64,000 nucleotides of DNA from CAYFQH01 sp964345215 (GTDB taxonomy: Bacteria > Bacillota > Clostridia > Christensenellales > Aristaeellaceae), in NCBI GenBank assembly GCA_964345215.1, contig CAYFQH010000001.1:27990-91989 (forward strand). The letters run 5' to 3'. Shown piece by piece: positions 52,899-62,011 of the stretch. The translations under genes and the position numbers were made by a program. The first letter of the stretch is position 1. Every line of letters begins with the position of its first letter. The notes below the pieces were generated by a model. That model was not told where the DNA came from. It worked only from the letters and a program-made list of their open reading frames with translations, and did not search any database.

Positions 52899-53912
52899 AT
52901 GGATGAAAGAAAGTTCAGAATTTTACAGGCTATCATTGATGACTATATCTTTACCGGTTTGCCTGTTGGCTCTAGAACCATTTCAAAAAAATATGAAAAA
53001 GGCCTTAGCTCCGCCACCATTCGCAATGAAATGAGTGATTTGGAAGAGCTGGGCTTTTTAGAGCAGCCCCATGTTTCCGCAGGGCGTATCCCCAGTACAA
53101 AAGCCTACCGCCTGTATGTGGATCACCTTCTTGCCACCGAGCAAATACCCGTAGCGGATATTAAAAACATTCAAGCTTTTTTTACCAAAAGAATGCGCCA
53201 CATGGAAGATGTCATCGATCATACAGCTAAAGCTTTATCTTCACTGACTAACTATACGGCAGTGGTGGTTTCGCCAAAGAGCAAGGATTTGACTATCCGC
53301 AATGTGCAGCTGGTTCCTATTAACCAAAACACTGCTTTAATGGTTTTAATTACAAGCGAAGGAATGATTAAAGATGCGGTCATCCGCATCCCCAGCTCAA
53401 TTGGCCCCGATACCCTTTATACTATTTCCGTAATGCTTACAAAACATCTTCAAGGTCATCCTCTAAGCCAGGTCCACGCCATTCTTTCCGGCATAACAGC
53501 CAGTATGGCCTACCAACGAGAAATTCTTGAAACCATTATTCAAATTACGGAAGGCGTTGAAAATCAGTCCGCCCGGGTCTCCGTTGGCGGTGGCAGCAAT
53601 ATTTTAAACTACCCGGAATATGCCGATGCCTCAAAGGCTCAATCCTTTTTATCTCTTTTAGAGGCGAAGGACACCTTGGCAAAGCTATTGTCAAGCCACG
53701 GAGAAATGGCTTTTACCGTGCGCATTGGCGCAGAAACAGGCATTGAGACCATGGAGGACTTATCTGTTGTATCGGCGGCTTTTACCTTTGGCAAAGGTTC
53801 CCCCGGCACCTTTGGCATTATTGGTCCCACCCGTATGCATTACGGCAAGGTGATGGCCATTCTAAATGCTATGGGCACTCATTTAAGTCAATTATTTGAA
53901 GATCAAGAGTAA
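52899..53912 (+). CDS. hrcA: Heat-inducible transcription repressor HrcA
   Basis: This 337-residue repressor binds CIRCE and is stabilised by GroE in known systems. The N-terminal winged helix has the blocks PVGSRTISKKYEKGLSSATI, RNEMSDLEELG and QPHVSAGRIPSTKAYRLYVD. The C-terminal IGPTRMHYGKVMAIL is typical. The start is ATG 52899, 8 bases after AAGGAGG; the GTG at 52890 overlaps that site. It is first in hrcA-grpE-dnaK-dnaJ. Confidence 0.96.
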   Translation: MDERKFRILQAIIDDYIFTGLPVGSRTISKKYEKGLSSATIRNEMSDLEELGFLEQPHVSAGRIPSTKAYRLYVDHLLATEQIPVADIKNIQAFFTKRMRHMEDVIDHTAKALSSLTNYTAVVVSPKSKDLTIRNVQLVPINQNTALMVLITSEGMIKDAVIRIPSSIGPDTLYTISVMLTKHLQGHPLSQVHAILSGITASMAYQREILETIIQITEGVENQSARVSVGGGSNILNYPEYADASKAQSFLSLLEAKDTLAKLLSSHGEMAFTVRIGAETGIETMEDLSVVSAAFTFGKGSPGTFGIIGPTRMHYGKVMAILNAMGTHLSQLFEDQE

Positions 53913-53928
53913 GGAGGAATGTATAACA

Positions 53929-54507
53929 ATGGTTCAAAAAAATAGAAAAAGCAAGCAGCCTGCACAGGAGGACATGGAACAGGAACCCCTTTTAGAAATC
54001 CAGCTAGAGGATGAGAGGGAAACAGAGCAGGGTGAACCCCCTACCGTTGCCTCTCTTTTGGCAGATTTAGAAAGTGCCACTGCTCTGCAGGAGGAATATT
54101 TAACCATGGCCCAGCGGGTTCAGGCTGATTTTGATAACTTTAGAAAACGCAATCAGCAAATTCGCTCCGAAGCCTACCATGATGGGGCGATGGACATGGT
54201 AAAAGTGCTCCTACCTGTTGTGGACAACATTGAGCGAGCGCTGGAAGCAGGCGAAAAATCACCGGACAAACCTTTTTATGAAGGGGTACAGCTTGTTTAC
54301 AAACAGCTGCTTGATATTTTTGATAAAAAGGGCATTACAGAAATTAACCGCTTGGGCGAAAAATTTGATCCTAATTTGGAAAACGCCATGCTGCAAGGCA
54401 GCCCCGAAGATGGGGAGCCTGGAACCGTATGCGCCGTATTCCAAAAGGGCTATCAAATGGATGGAATAGTTTTACGCTACGCCATGGTGCAGGTTGTTCC
54501 TGAATAA
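53929..54507 (+). CDS. grpE: Nucleotide exchange factor GrpE
   Basis: This 192-residue protein would promote ADP release from DnaK. After an acidic N-terminus there is a long helix (residues about 45-100, with QADFDNFRKRN) and the C-terminal beta domain (GEKFDPNLENAMLQ, VFQKGYQMDGIVLRYAMVQV). The start is ATG 53929, 10 bases after AAGGAGGA, 16 bases after hrcA. Confidence 0.95.
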   Translation: MVQKNRKSKQPAQEDMEQEPLLEIQLEDERETEQGEPPTVASLLADLESATALQEEYLTMAQRVQADFDNFRKRNQQIRSEAYHDGAMDMVKVLLPVVDNIERALEAGEKSPDKPFYEGVQLVYKQLLDIFDKKGITEINRLGEKFDPNLENAMLQGSPEDGEPGTVCAVFQKGYQMDGIVLRYAMVQVVPE

Positions 54508-54564
54508 AAAAATTAGTATTTATTTAGAATATAAAATGTGTAAACAAAAGAGGAGGACCATATT

Positions 54565-56385
54565 ATGGGAAAAATTATTGGTATTGACTTAGGTACAACA
54601 AACAGCTGTGTGGCAGTAATGGAAGGCGGAGAGCCCGTTGTGATTCCAAACGCCGAAGGCGCCAGAACAACCCCATCGGTTGTTGCCTTTACAAAAGAAG
54701 GGGAGCGCCTTGTAGGCCAGGTTGCCAAACGTCAGGCCGTAACCAACCCGGACAGAACTGTTTTATCAATTAAAAGAGAAATGGGCACCACCCACAAAGT
54801 GACCATTGACGGAAAGGACCATACCCCCCAGGACATTTCCGCTATGATTTTACAAAAATTAAAAGCCGATGCCGAGGCTTACATTGGCGAAACCGTTACC
54901 CAGGCTGTTATTACTGTGCCTGCATACTTTTCCGACAGCCAGCGCCAGGCTACAAAAGATGCCGGCCGCATTGCCGGCCTTGAAGTGATGCGTATTATTA
55001 ATGAGCCCACTGCTGCTGCCCTGGCCTACGGACTAGATAAAGACGGTAGCCAGAAGATTTTAGTATACGATCTGGGCGGCGGCACCTTTGATGTATCTTT
55101 GCTTGAAATTGGCGACGGTGTGTTTGAAGTGCTTGCTACCAGCGGCAACAACCGCCTGGGCGGTGATGATTTTGATGAGAGAATTATCAACTATGTTGCC
55201 GATATTTTTAAAAGCGAAAACGGCATTGATCTGCGCCAGGATAAAATGGCGTATCAACGCCTAAAGGAAGCCTCTGAAAAAGCGAAGATTGAACTGTCCA
55301 GCGTTGTTTCGGCCAGCATTAACTTGCCCTTTATCACTGCCGATGCAAATGGCCCCAAACACCTGGATGTTACCCTAACCCGGGCTAAGTTTGACGAATT
55401 GACCGCCGATTTGGTTAACAAAACCATTGAACCCATGACAAAAGCCTTACAGGATGCCGGCCTTAGTGCTGCTCAAATTGATAAGGTAATTTTAGTCGGC
55501 GGTTCCACCCGTATTCCGGCCGTTCAAAACGCTGTTAAAAAAATTACAGAAAAAGATCCCTTTAAAGGCATTAACCCTGATGAGTGTGTTGCCATTGGTG
55601 CTGCCATTCAGGCGGGTGTATTGGGCGGTGAAGTGAAGGATGTATTGCTCCTTGACGTAACCCCCCTATCCCTGGGCCTTGAAACTGAAGGGCATATCTT
55701 TACCCGTTTAATCGATCGTAACACCACCATTCCCACGACAAAATCCCAGGTGTTTTCTACCGCAGCAGATGGGCAGACCACAGTAGAAATTCATGTGCTC
55801 CAGGGCGAACGCCCCATGGCATACGATAATAAAACCCTGGGCCGCTTTCAGTTAACAGGCATTCCTACTGCTCCCCGGGGTGTACCGCAAATTGAAGTTA
55901 CCTTCTCCATTGACCGAAATGGTATTGTAAACGTTTCTGCCAAAGACAAGGGCACCAACAACGAGCAAAAAATCACCATTACTGCCTCTTCCAACTTAAC
56001 AGAAGAGGAGATTAACCAACGGGTAAAAGAAGCGGAACAGTTTGCCGAAGAGGATAAAAAACGCAAAGAAGAGGTTGAAACCATCAACCAGTCCGAAACC
56101 CTGATTTACGAAATTGAAAAGCAATTGAAGGAGAATGGCGATAAGCTGTCTGATGAAGACAAGGCTACGGTGGAAAGCGAGCTGGAAGCCTTCAAAAAGG
56201 TAAAAGAAGGGGGTAATGCTCAAGAAATGAAGGACGCCATTCAGGGCTTTACCGAAAAGGTATACGCCATCTTCGGCAAAATTTATCAGCAGGAGGCTGA
56301 AGCCCAACCCGGTGCCTCCCCCAACCCCGAAGCGGGAAGTGAAAATCCTGACGGCACCGTAAATACGGACTTTGATGTAAAATAA
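54565..56385 (+). CDS. dnaK: Chaperone protein DnaK (Hsp70)
   Basis: This 606-residue Hsp70 has the N-terminal phosphate loop IGIDLGTTNSCVAVMEGG, the hinge INEPTAAALAYGLDK, LVYDLGGGTFDVSLLE, and the linker DVLLLDVTPLSLGLE before the substrate-binding domain. The Gram-positive deletion in the ATPase domain is consistent with its length. Start ATG 54565 follows GGAGG. It works with DnaJ and GrpE encoded alongside. Confidence 0.98.
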   Translation: MGKIIGIDLGTTNSCVAVMEGGEPVVIPNAEGARTTPSVVAFTKEGERLVGQVAKRQAVTNPDRTVLSIKREMGTTHKVTIDGKDHTPQDISAMILQKLKADAEAYIGETVTQAVITVPAYFSDSQRQATKDAGRIAGLEVMRIINEPTAAALAYGLDKDGSQKILVYDLGGGTFDVSLLEIGDGVFEVLATSGNNRLGGDDFDERIINYVADIFKSENGIDLRQDKMAYQRLKEASEKAKIELSSVVSASINLPFITADANGPKHLDVTLTRAKFDELTADLVNKTIEPMTKALQDAGLSAAQIDKVILVGGSTRIPAVQNAVKKITEKDPFKGINPDECVAIGAAIQAGVLGGEVKDVLLLDVTPLSLGLETEGHIFTRLIDRNTTIPTTKSQVFSTAADGQTTVEIHVLQGERPMAYDNKTLGRFQLTGIPTAPRGVPQIEVTFSIDRNGIVNVSAKDKGTNNEQKITITASSNLTEEEINQRVKEAEQFAEEDKKRKEEVETINQSETLIYEIEKQLKENGDKLSDEDKATVESELEAFKKVKEGGNAQEMKDAIQGFTEKVYAIFGKIYQQEAEAQPGASPNPEAGSENPDGTVNTDFDVK

Positions 56386-56402
56386 TAAAAACAGTGATAT
56401 AG

Positions 56403-56463
56403 CCTATCACCAGGGACGCTGCTCACCACTTCAATTTGGTGAGCGGCGCCCTTCGCTGATAGG
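56403..56463 (+). other. Large intercistronic stem-loop between dnaK and dnaJ
   Basis: Three stacked helices are visible: CCTATCA with TGATAGG, AGGG-ac-GC with GGCG-CCCT, and GCTCACCA with TGGTGAGC around an 8-base loop. There is no T-run, so it is not a terminator. It ends just before the dnaJ ribosome-binding region and may protect or process the mRNA. Confidence 0.75.
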
Positions 56464-56489
56464 AGAAAGAATATAAAGTAGGTGATCTG

Positions 56490-57635
56490 TTGGCTAAACG
56501 TGACTATTATGAAGTGCTGGGTATTGATAAAGCAGCCTCAATTGATGATATAAAAAAAGCATATCGCCAATTGGCCAAAGAGTCTCACCCTGACTTGCAC
56601 CCTAACGACAAAACGGCTGAGGACCGCTTTAAAGAAGTAACCGAGGCCTATGAAGTACTGTCGGATGAAGATAAAAGAGCCCGTTATGATCAGTTTGGCT
56701 TTGACGGCCCCAATATGGGTGGAAACCCCTTTGGTGGCGGCAACCCTTTTGGGGGTGGCGCCGGCTTTGACAACTTTACCGGCTTTGACAGTATTTTTGA
56801 CCAGTTGTTCGGCGGTGCTATGGGTGGTATGGGCGGCCAAAGGCGAAATAGGGGCCCTCAGCCAGGTAACGATCTGCGCTATGAGCTTAAAATTACTTTT
56901 GAAGAAGCGGCTTTTGGTGCAGAAAAATCCTTTGATTTTTACCGAAATGAAAACTGTGATGTTTGCGATGGCTCCGGTGCTAAACCAGGGACCACACCCA
57001 AAACTTGCCCCACCTGTAACGGTTCGGGCCAGGTTCGTTCCGGCGGCGGCTTTATGGTTACGGTTCGTACCTGCCCCACTTGCGCAGGCACCGGCACCAT
57101 CATAGAAGAAAAATGTGATAATTGCGGCGGCTCCGGCCGGGTACGCAAAAAGCGCACCGCTACGGTTAAAATCCCTGCAGGCATTGACGATGGACAAACC
57201 ATCGTGATGAACAATCAAGGTGAGCCAGGGCTGCGAGGCGGCCCAAGCGGCGATTTATACATTCACATTACGGTAAAGCCCCACAAATTTTTTAAGCGCC
57301 AGGGGGCCAACTTATTTATGGAAATGCCCATTTCATTTACCCAGGCTACCTTAGGCGCTGAAGTAGACGTACCTACCCTTACAAAGCCTGTAAAACACCG
57401 TATTCCTGAAGGAACCCAAACAGGTACCGAGTTTAAGGTCAAAGGTCAAGGAATTGGGCATTTGCGGGGCAGCGGCAAGGGTGACTTATTTGTAACCGTA
57501 CGTGTAGATGTGCCAAAAAAACTGACCGAAGAACAGAAAAAACTTTTAAAAGAATTTGATGTTGCCATGACCGGCAAAGAATTTGAAGACAATAAGAATT
57601 TTTTTGAGCGGGTTAAAGACAAATTTAACAACTGA
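56490..57635 (+). CDS. dnaJ: Chaperone protein DnaJ (Hsp40)
   Basis: This 381-residue co-chaperone has a J domain with SHPDLH, a Gly/Phe-rich region (residues about 73-105), and four zinc repeats (CDVCDGSG, CPTCNGSG, CPTCAGTG, CDNCGGSG). The C-terminal substrate domains follow. It would stimulate DnaK ATPase and deliver clients. The start is TTG 56490 after AGGTGA, supported by the family N-terminus AKRDYYEVLGID. It follows the dnaK-dnaJ stem-loop. Confidence 0.97.
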   Translation: MAKRDYYEVLGIDKAASIDDIKKAYRQLAKESHPDLHPNDKTAEDRFKEVTEAYEVLSDEDKRARYDQFGFDGPNMGGNPFGGGNPFGGGAGFDNFTGFDSIFDQLFGGAMGGMGGQRRNRGPQPGNDLRYELKITFEEAAFGAEKSFDFYRNENCDVCDGSGAKPGTTPKTCPTCNGSGQVRSGGGFMVTVRTCPTCAGTGTIIEEKCDNCGGSGRVRKKRTATVKIPAGIDDGQTIVMNNQGEPGLRGGPSGDLYIHITVKPHKFFKRQGANLFMEMPISFTQATLGAEVDVPTLTKPVKHRIPEGTQTGTEFKVKGQGIGHLRGSGKGDLFVTVRVDVPKKLTEEQKKLLKEFDVAMTGKEFEDNKNFFERVKDKFNN

Positions 57636-57670
57636 CCATTTGCTTAAATCACTTAAAGTGAGGGATCACA

Positions 57671-58618
57671 ATGGATTGGGCTGAAATCGCAGTACATACT
57701 ACTACACAAGGCAGCGACCTGGTGAGCCAATTGATGATACAAGCCGGGGCCAGCGGAACCATGATTATTGACCGAAATGATATTCCCGATCCGTCTTTGC
57801 CCCAGGGGTATTGGGAGCTGATTGATGAAAAAATGATTGAAACCATGCCTGAGGATGTTTTGGTCCAGGGCTGGTTCCCTTTTGATCAAAACCTTGCTAA
57901 GTCCATTCATGTCCTTACCCTATCTTTAGACCAACTAAAAGGCCTTTCTCACCCCTTCTCCTTAGGCACCTTATCCCTTGTTCAAAAAACCGTAAATGAA
58001 GAGGACTGGACCAACAAGTGGAAGGACCTATACAGGCCCTTTAAACCGGGGCAAACCATTGTGATTAAACCTACCTGGGAAGAATATACCCCTAAGGATG
58101 GAGAAAAAGTGATTGAAATGGATCCGGGCATGGCCTTTGGAACCGGTACCCATGAAACCACTGCCATGTGCATGGCCCTGCTTGAAAAATATGTCACTCC
58201 TTTTATGAAGGTTGCTGATGTGGGGACAGGCTCGGGTATTTTGGCCATGGGTGCAGCCCTTTTAGGGGCCGGCCAAGTAGTCGCTGTGGATATCGATCCC
58301 CTAGCTGTGCAAGTGGCCCGAGAAAACGTGAGCAAGAATGGGCTTAGCAATCAAATTCAAGTTTTTGAAGGAGATTTGCTCAAAGCAACGGGCGAAAAGT
58401 TTGATTTATGTGTGGCCAACATCATTGCTGATGTGATTTGCTTTTTGGCCCCTACCCTTAAAAACAGTTTAACTGGCCGGGGTCTTTTTATATGCAGCGG
58501 CATTATTGATACAAAAGCCCCGCTCGTATCGCAGGCCCTTTCTCAAAATGGCTATACCCTGGTAGAAAAGCGGGAGCAAGGCGAATGGGTTGCCATGGCC
58601 TGGCGTAAGAGCAACTAA
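57671..58618 (+). CDS. prmA: Ribosomal protein L11 methyltransferase
   Basis: This 315-residue SAM enzyme methylates L11. The N-terminal substrate-recognition domain begins DWAEIAVHTTTQGSDLVSQL. The catalytic domain has DPGMAFGTGTHETTAMC, VADVGTGSGILAMGAAL and VANIIADVI. The start ATG 57671 follows GTGAGGGA. It follows dnaJ by 35 bases and ends at a strong terminator, separating it from rsmE. Confidence 0.95.
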   Translation: MDWAEIAVHTTTQGSDLVSQLMIQAGASGTMIIDRNDIPDPSLPQGYWELIDEKMIETMPEDVLVQGWFPFDQNLAKSIHVLTLSLDQLKGLSHPFSLGTLSLVQKTVNEEDWTNKWKDLYRPFKPGQTIVIKPTWEEYTPKDGEKVIEMDPGMAFGTGTHETTAMCMALLEKYVTPFMKVADVGTGSGILAMGAALLGAGQVVAVDIDPLAVQVARENVSKNGLSNQIQVFEGDLLKATGEKFDLCVANIIADVICFLAPTLKNSLTGRGLFICSGIIDTKAPLVSQALSQNGYTLVEKREQGEWVAMAWRKSN

Positions 58619-58642
58619 AGCAACATCATACAAAAAATAGCC

Positions 58643-58670
58643 GCCCTGCTTGAAAAAAGCAGGGCTTTTT
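58643..58670 (+). terminator. Terminator after prmA
   Basis: GCCCTGCTT and AAGCAGGGC form a stem with a short A-rich loop, followed by TTTTTATT. Confidence 0.92.
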
Positions 58671-58713
58671 ATTATGATATAATTTGTAACTGATCAAGAA
58701 AGGGGGCTATGTT

Positions 58714-59448
58714 ATTTCGCATTTTTTTATAAATGACTATCCTGTTGCCCTTGGGCAGCAAGTTTTTCTTTCATCCGAAAACAGTCACCATGCCCTTAAG
58801 GCCCTTCGGATGAAAATAAATGACAGGGTAACCCTGTCAAACCACCAGAGCTTGTATGAAGGAAGAATTACATCTCTTTCCCCTTTCGTAGGCTGTGAAA
58901 TTACCACACTTCTTCCCTCTACCGAAGCCCGGCACAAAATTACCCTGTATCAGGGCTTGCCCAAGGGTGAAAAAATGGAATACCTTTTACAAAAAGGGAC
59001 CGAAGCCGGTATTCATGCCTTTGTGCCTGTGATTATGGGCCGTTCCATTGCTAAAATCAACCCAAAGGATGAAGGCAAAAAGCTTGAACGGTGGAACAAA
59101 ATTACCCTGGAAGCTGCCAAGCAATCCAATCGGGTTATTGTGCCCCAAGTGAAGCCCATCCTCTCTTTCAGAACCCTTTTAGATCAAATTAAGCAACATC
59201 CTTTATTTATTGTACCCTGGGAGGATGAGCAGAATTTTTCTTTAAGCTATGTACATCAAACCCATCCTGATTTAGATGATATTGGGGTGCTCATTGGTCC
59301 CGAAGGCGGCATCAGTCAAGAGGAAATAGCCCTTTTACAAGCCCAAGGGGTACTCCCCGTTACCCTTGGCCGGCGTATTTTCCGCAGCGAAACAGCAGGC
59401 TTGGCCTGCGCTATTAGCCTGTTTACCCTTTATGGGGATATGGGCTAA
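58714..59448 (+). CDS. rsmE: 16S rRNA (uracil1498-N3)-methyltransferase, probable ATT start
   Basis: The homologous N-terminus (SHFFIND, HHALKALRMK) lies upstream of the first in-frame ATG at 58810, so that ATG is too late. Back to the in-frame stop at 58687 there is no ATG, GTG or TTG. ATT at 58714, seven bases after GGGGG at 58702-58706, would give 244 residues, the normal RsmE length. The alternative is an ATG at 58709 in another frame with a one-base slip in the T7 run at 58722-58728. The C-terminal knot has IGPEGGISQEE and LGRRIFRSETAG. It modifies 16S rRNA U1498. Confidence 0.88.
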   Translation: MSHFFINDYPVALGQQVFLSSENSHHALKALRMKINDRVTLSNHQSLYEGRITSLSPFVGCEITTLLPSTEARHKITLYQGLPKGEKMEYLLQKGTEAGIHAFVPVIMGRSIAKINPKDEGKKLERWNKITLEAAKQSNRVIVPQVKPILSFRTLLDQIKQHPLFIVPWEDEQNFSLSYVHQTHPDLDDIGVLIGPEGGISQEEIALLQAQGVLPVTLGRRIFRSETAGLACAISLFTLYGDMG

Positions 59449-59514
59449 AACAAAGCTTAAGGGCGTTAACACCATTGATGATTATCCTACATCAAACAGA
59501 AAAGAAGTGATCCT

Positions 59515-60813
59515 ATGCAAACTGTTGCATTTCATACCCTTGGGTGTAAGGTAAACCAATACGATACCCAAGCCATGCTCGAATCTTTTGAAAAATCGGG
59601 CTACCAAGTTGTACCCTTTAACCAAAAGGCCGATGTATACGTACTAAACACCTGCACCGTTACCGGCACAGGGGATAAAAAAAGTATGCAGCTGCTTCGG
59701 CGCATTCAGCGCCAGAGCCCCCAAAGCGAAATTATTATTGCCGGCTGCCTGGCCCAGCGTAAGGGCAATAACCTGCTTTCAACTGGAGCCCGGCTGATTT
59801 TAGGCACCCAAAACCGCAAAAACGTTGTAAAGCTTTTAGAGGATGCAATAGCTTCCCAAAGCCAGGTGGTGGCTGTAGCTTCTTTAGAAAAAGTGCCCTT
59901 TGAACCCCTTTTAGTAACCAGCCACGATGGATACACCAGGGCCATTATGAAGATACAGGAGGGGTGTAATCGCCACTGCAGCTACTGTATTATCCCAAGC
60001 GTGCGGGGGCCTATTCGCTCCCGCCCTTTAGAGGAGATTAAAAAAGAAGCCCATGCCTTGGCTCAAGGCGGCTTTAGCGAAGTGGTCATTACAGGCATTC
60101 ATATTACCAGCTACGGCCTGGATCTTGAAGAAGAGGTAAACTTAACCGATGTATTGGCCATTTTTGAAAGTATTTCGCAAATTAAGCGGGTTCGCTTGGG
60201 CTCTTTAGAACCTGTGATTGTAACAGATGCCTTTTTACAAAAAATCAAAGATTTTTCCAAGGTTTGCCCTCAGTTTCACTTAGCCCTGCAATCGGGCAGC
60301 AATACGGTGCTTAAACGAATGGGACGCCGCTATACAAAAGAAGAATTTTTAACAGCTGTAAACAGCCTGCGTAAAATATACCCTCAAGCCGCTTTTACAA
60401 CAGATGTACTAACAGGTTTTCCCGGTGAAACCCAGGAAGAATTTGAGCAGACCCTTGACACCTGTAGAAAAGCCGGTTTTTACCACATGCATGTTTTCCC
60501 TTACTCCCCAAGGGAAGGAACCCCTGCAGCCGGTTTTAAAGATCAGGTTAGCAAGCAGGTAAAAGAGGAGCGGGTAGCAAAGTTAATTGCCTTGGGGCAG
60601 GAACTTTCACTTGCTTACCGAAGTAAGGCCTTAATGGGTACCCTGCAGCCTGTTTTATTTGAAGAAGAAAGGTCTGATGGCTTTTATACCGGCTATACCC
60701 CCCAATACGTACCTGTATATGTTGCTAAAAACCCCTCTATTTCATTGGGTTCCATTTGCCTGGTGCGTTTAACCGGGCTGATGGAGGAAGGCTTTACCGC
60801 TGAAGTTGTATAA
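59515..60813 (+). CDS. mtaB: tRNA t6A37 methylthiotransferase MtaB
   Basis: This 432-residue radical SAM enzyme would convert t6A37 to ms2t6A37 in tRNA. The N-terminal UPF0004 domain has HTLGCKVNQYDTQ and NTCTVT with cluster cysteines. The radical SAM motif is CNRHCSYCIIP. TDVLTGFPGETQEEF and a C-terminal TRAM-like region follow. The start ATG 59515 has GAAGTGA upstream. It lies between rsmE and the HIT gene in the conserved Firmicute order. Confidence 0.95.
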   Translation: MQTVAFHTLGCKVNQYDTQAMLESFEKSGYQVVPFNQKADVYVLNTCTVTGTGDKKSMQLLRRIQRQSPQSEIIIAGCLAQRKGNNLLSTGARLILGTQNRKNVVKLLEDAIASQSQVVAVASLEKVPFEPLLVTSHDGYTRAIMKIQEGCNRHCSYCIIPSVRGPIRSRPLEEIKKEAHALAQGGFSEVVITGIHITSYGLDLEEEVNLTDVLAIFESISQIKRVRLGSLEPVIVTDAFLQKIKDFSKVCPQFHLALQSGSNTVLKRMGRRYTKEEFLTAVNSLRKIYPQAAFTTDVLTGFPGETQEEFEQTLDTCRKAGFYHMHVFPYSPREGTPAAGFKDQVSKQVKEERVAKLIALGQELSLAYRSKALMGTLQPVLFEEERSDGFYTGYTPQYVPVYVAKNPSISLGSICLVRLTGLMEEGFTAEVV

Positions 60814-60906
60814 TCCTCTCCACTTTTATGCCCATAGGCTTATCACCCAACCAACCTCATCTTATTACTTATTGAAAGATTGAAAAGATTGAAAGGATGA
60901 AATACC

Positions 60907-61254
60907 ATGGCGAACTGTTTGTTTTGTAACATCATTAGCGGCTCTATTCCATCTAAAAAGGTATATGAAGATGAATTGACCTATGCCTTTGAAGACATTT
61001 CTCCCCAAGCCCCGGTTCATGTACTGGTTATTAGTAAGCAGCACGTTAAAAACCTGGTAGAAGCTTCAAATCATTTATCTGCTGAGGCTTTAAATGCTTG
61101 CTTTCATACCTGCGTAAAGGTTGCCCAGCTAACGAACCTTGATAAAAATGGCTTTCGCATTGTTTCCAACTGTGGCCCCGATGCCTGTCAAAGCGTTGAG
61201 CATTTTCACATCCATGTTTTAGGAGGCAAAGCCCTCTCAGGCCAGATGGGTTAA
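60907..61254 (+). CDS. HIT family protein (HinT-like nucleotide hydrolase)
   Basis: This 115-residue histidine triad protein has the catalytic EHFHIHVLGG (HxHxHxx) and the N-terminal CLFCNIISGSIPSKKVYED with zinc-type cysteines. HinT enzymes hydrolyse purine phosphoramidates such as AMP-lysine. The start ATG 60907 has GAAAGGATG upstream. It precedes rpsU in the usual order. Confidence 0.94.
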   Translation: MANCLFCNIISGSIPSKKVYEDELTYAFEDISPQAPVHVLVISKQHVKNLVEASNHLSAEALNACFHTCVKVAQLTNLDKNGFRIVSNCGPDACQSVEHFHIHVLGGKALSGQMG

Positions 61255-61289
61255 GAGCCCTATCAATTTTTACAAATCTCAATTTAAGG

Positions 61290-61318
61290 TTGACTCAAAG
61301 CCCATCAAGCAGTATAAT
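61290..61318 (+). promoter_or_regulatory. Promoter of rpsU
   Basis: TTGACT (61290-61295) and TATAAT (61313-61318) are 17 bases apart. A leader of about 65 bases follows, with hairpin GCCTA-gct-TAGGC at 61347-61359. Confidence 0.85.
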
Positions 61319-61390
61319 ATACATACGGTCACCATCCAACCGCCGCGCCTAGCTTAGGCAAGGGCGAGGTGAGCGAGGGGAGGGAAAACA

Positions 61391-61564
61391 ATGTCCGAGG
61401 TACGTATCCGTGAAAATGAGTCCCTTGAAAGTGCTCTAAAACGGTTTAAACGTCAATGCGCACGTTCAGGTGTTATAGCTGAAGTTCGCAAACGTGAACA
61501 TTACGAGAAACCCAGCGTTAAACGTAAGAAAAAGGCCGAAGCCGCCCGCAAGCGTAAATATTAG
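61391..61564 (+). CDS. rpsU: 30S ribosomal protein S21
   Basis: This 57-residue basic protein begins SEVRIRENESLESALKRF and ends in a lysine/arginine-rich tail, the S21 family pattern. It sits in the 30S platform near the anti-Shine-Dalgarno. The start ATG 61391 follows GGGAGGG. It has its own promoter and terminator, as is common after the mtaB/HIT genes in Firmicutes. Confidence 0.96.
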   Translation: MSEVRIRENESLESALKRFKRQCARSGVIAEVRKREHYEKPSVKRKKKAEAARKRKY

Positions 61565-61572
61565 TTTGCAAA

Positions 61573-61607
61573 AAAAGGTTCTGTAAATACAGAACCTTTT
61601 CTTTTTT
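61573..61607 (+). terminator. Terminator of rpsU
   Basis: GGTTCTGT and ACAGAACC pair around AAAT, extended by AAAA/TTTT, and are followed by CTTTTTT. Confidence 0.93.
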
Positions 61608-61709
61608 CCATTTTCCCCTTCTCTGCGCTAAAAGGTTCAAAATTTCACCCTTCATATTATTGCTTTTTACTAAAGTTTATTATGTCTGCCTAAAAACTTC
61701 TGTTTTTCA

Positions 61710-62011
61710 TTGCACCCTTCTCCCCTTTTTGTTATAATGCTTGTATCTACTAGTAAGAGAAGGATGAAGTGGCAATAAATAATTCAGCTTGCCGCTTTTC
61801 ATATTTGTAGATTATGGATTAGCTGTACTTTTGTGACGGTATTAAGTCGTGCCGCCATAAAAAGGCGTATTTTAGATTTTTTGCTATTTTTTATATATGT
61901 TGCCTTTTTAGTTTCATCTTTCAAAAAGCTGACTCTTTATTTTAAGTGTTCTTTCAGTCCTACTCTCATAGCGGTTTTTTGTCTGATCTTTATATTTTAG
62001 GAGGATATCAA
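61710..62011 (+). promoter_or_regulatory. rho promoter and long leader
   Basis: TTGCAC (61710-61715) and TATAAT (61733-61738) are 17 bases apart. About 270 bases of leader follow with no gene. It holds a stem AAGTGGCAA/TTGCCGCTT (61767-61797) followed by a T-rich stretch, and a second short stem, CGCC-ataaaaa-GGCG near 61852-61867, also followed by T-rich sequence. These may be attenuators; long regulated leaders are known for rho. Confidence 0.65.

Noticed and set aside
58810..59448. rsmE starting at ATG 58810 (212 residues)
   Set aside because: Conserved family sequence (HHALKALRMK) lies in frame upstream, so the ATG is internal.
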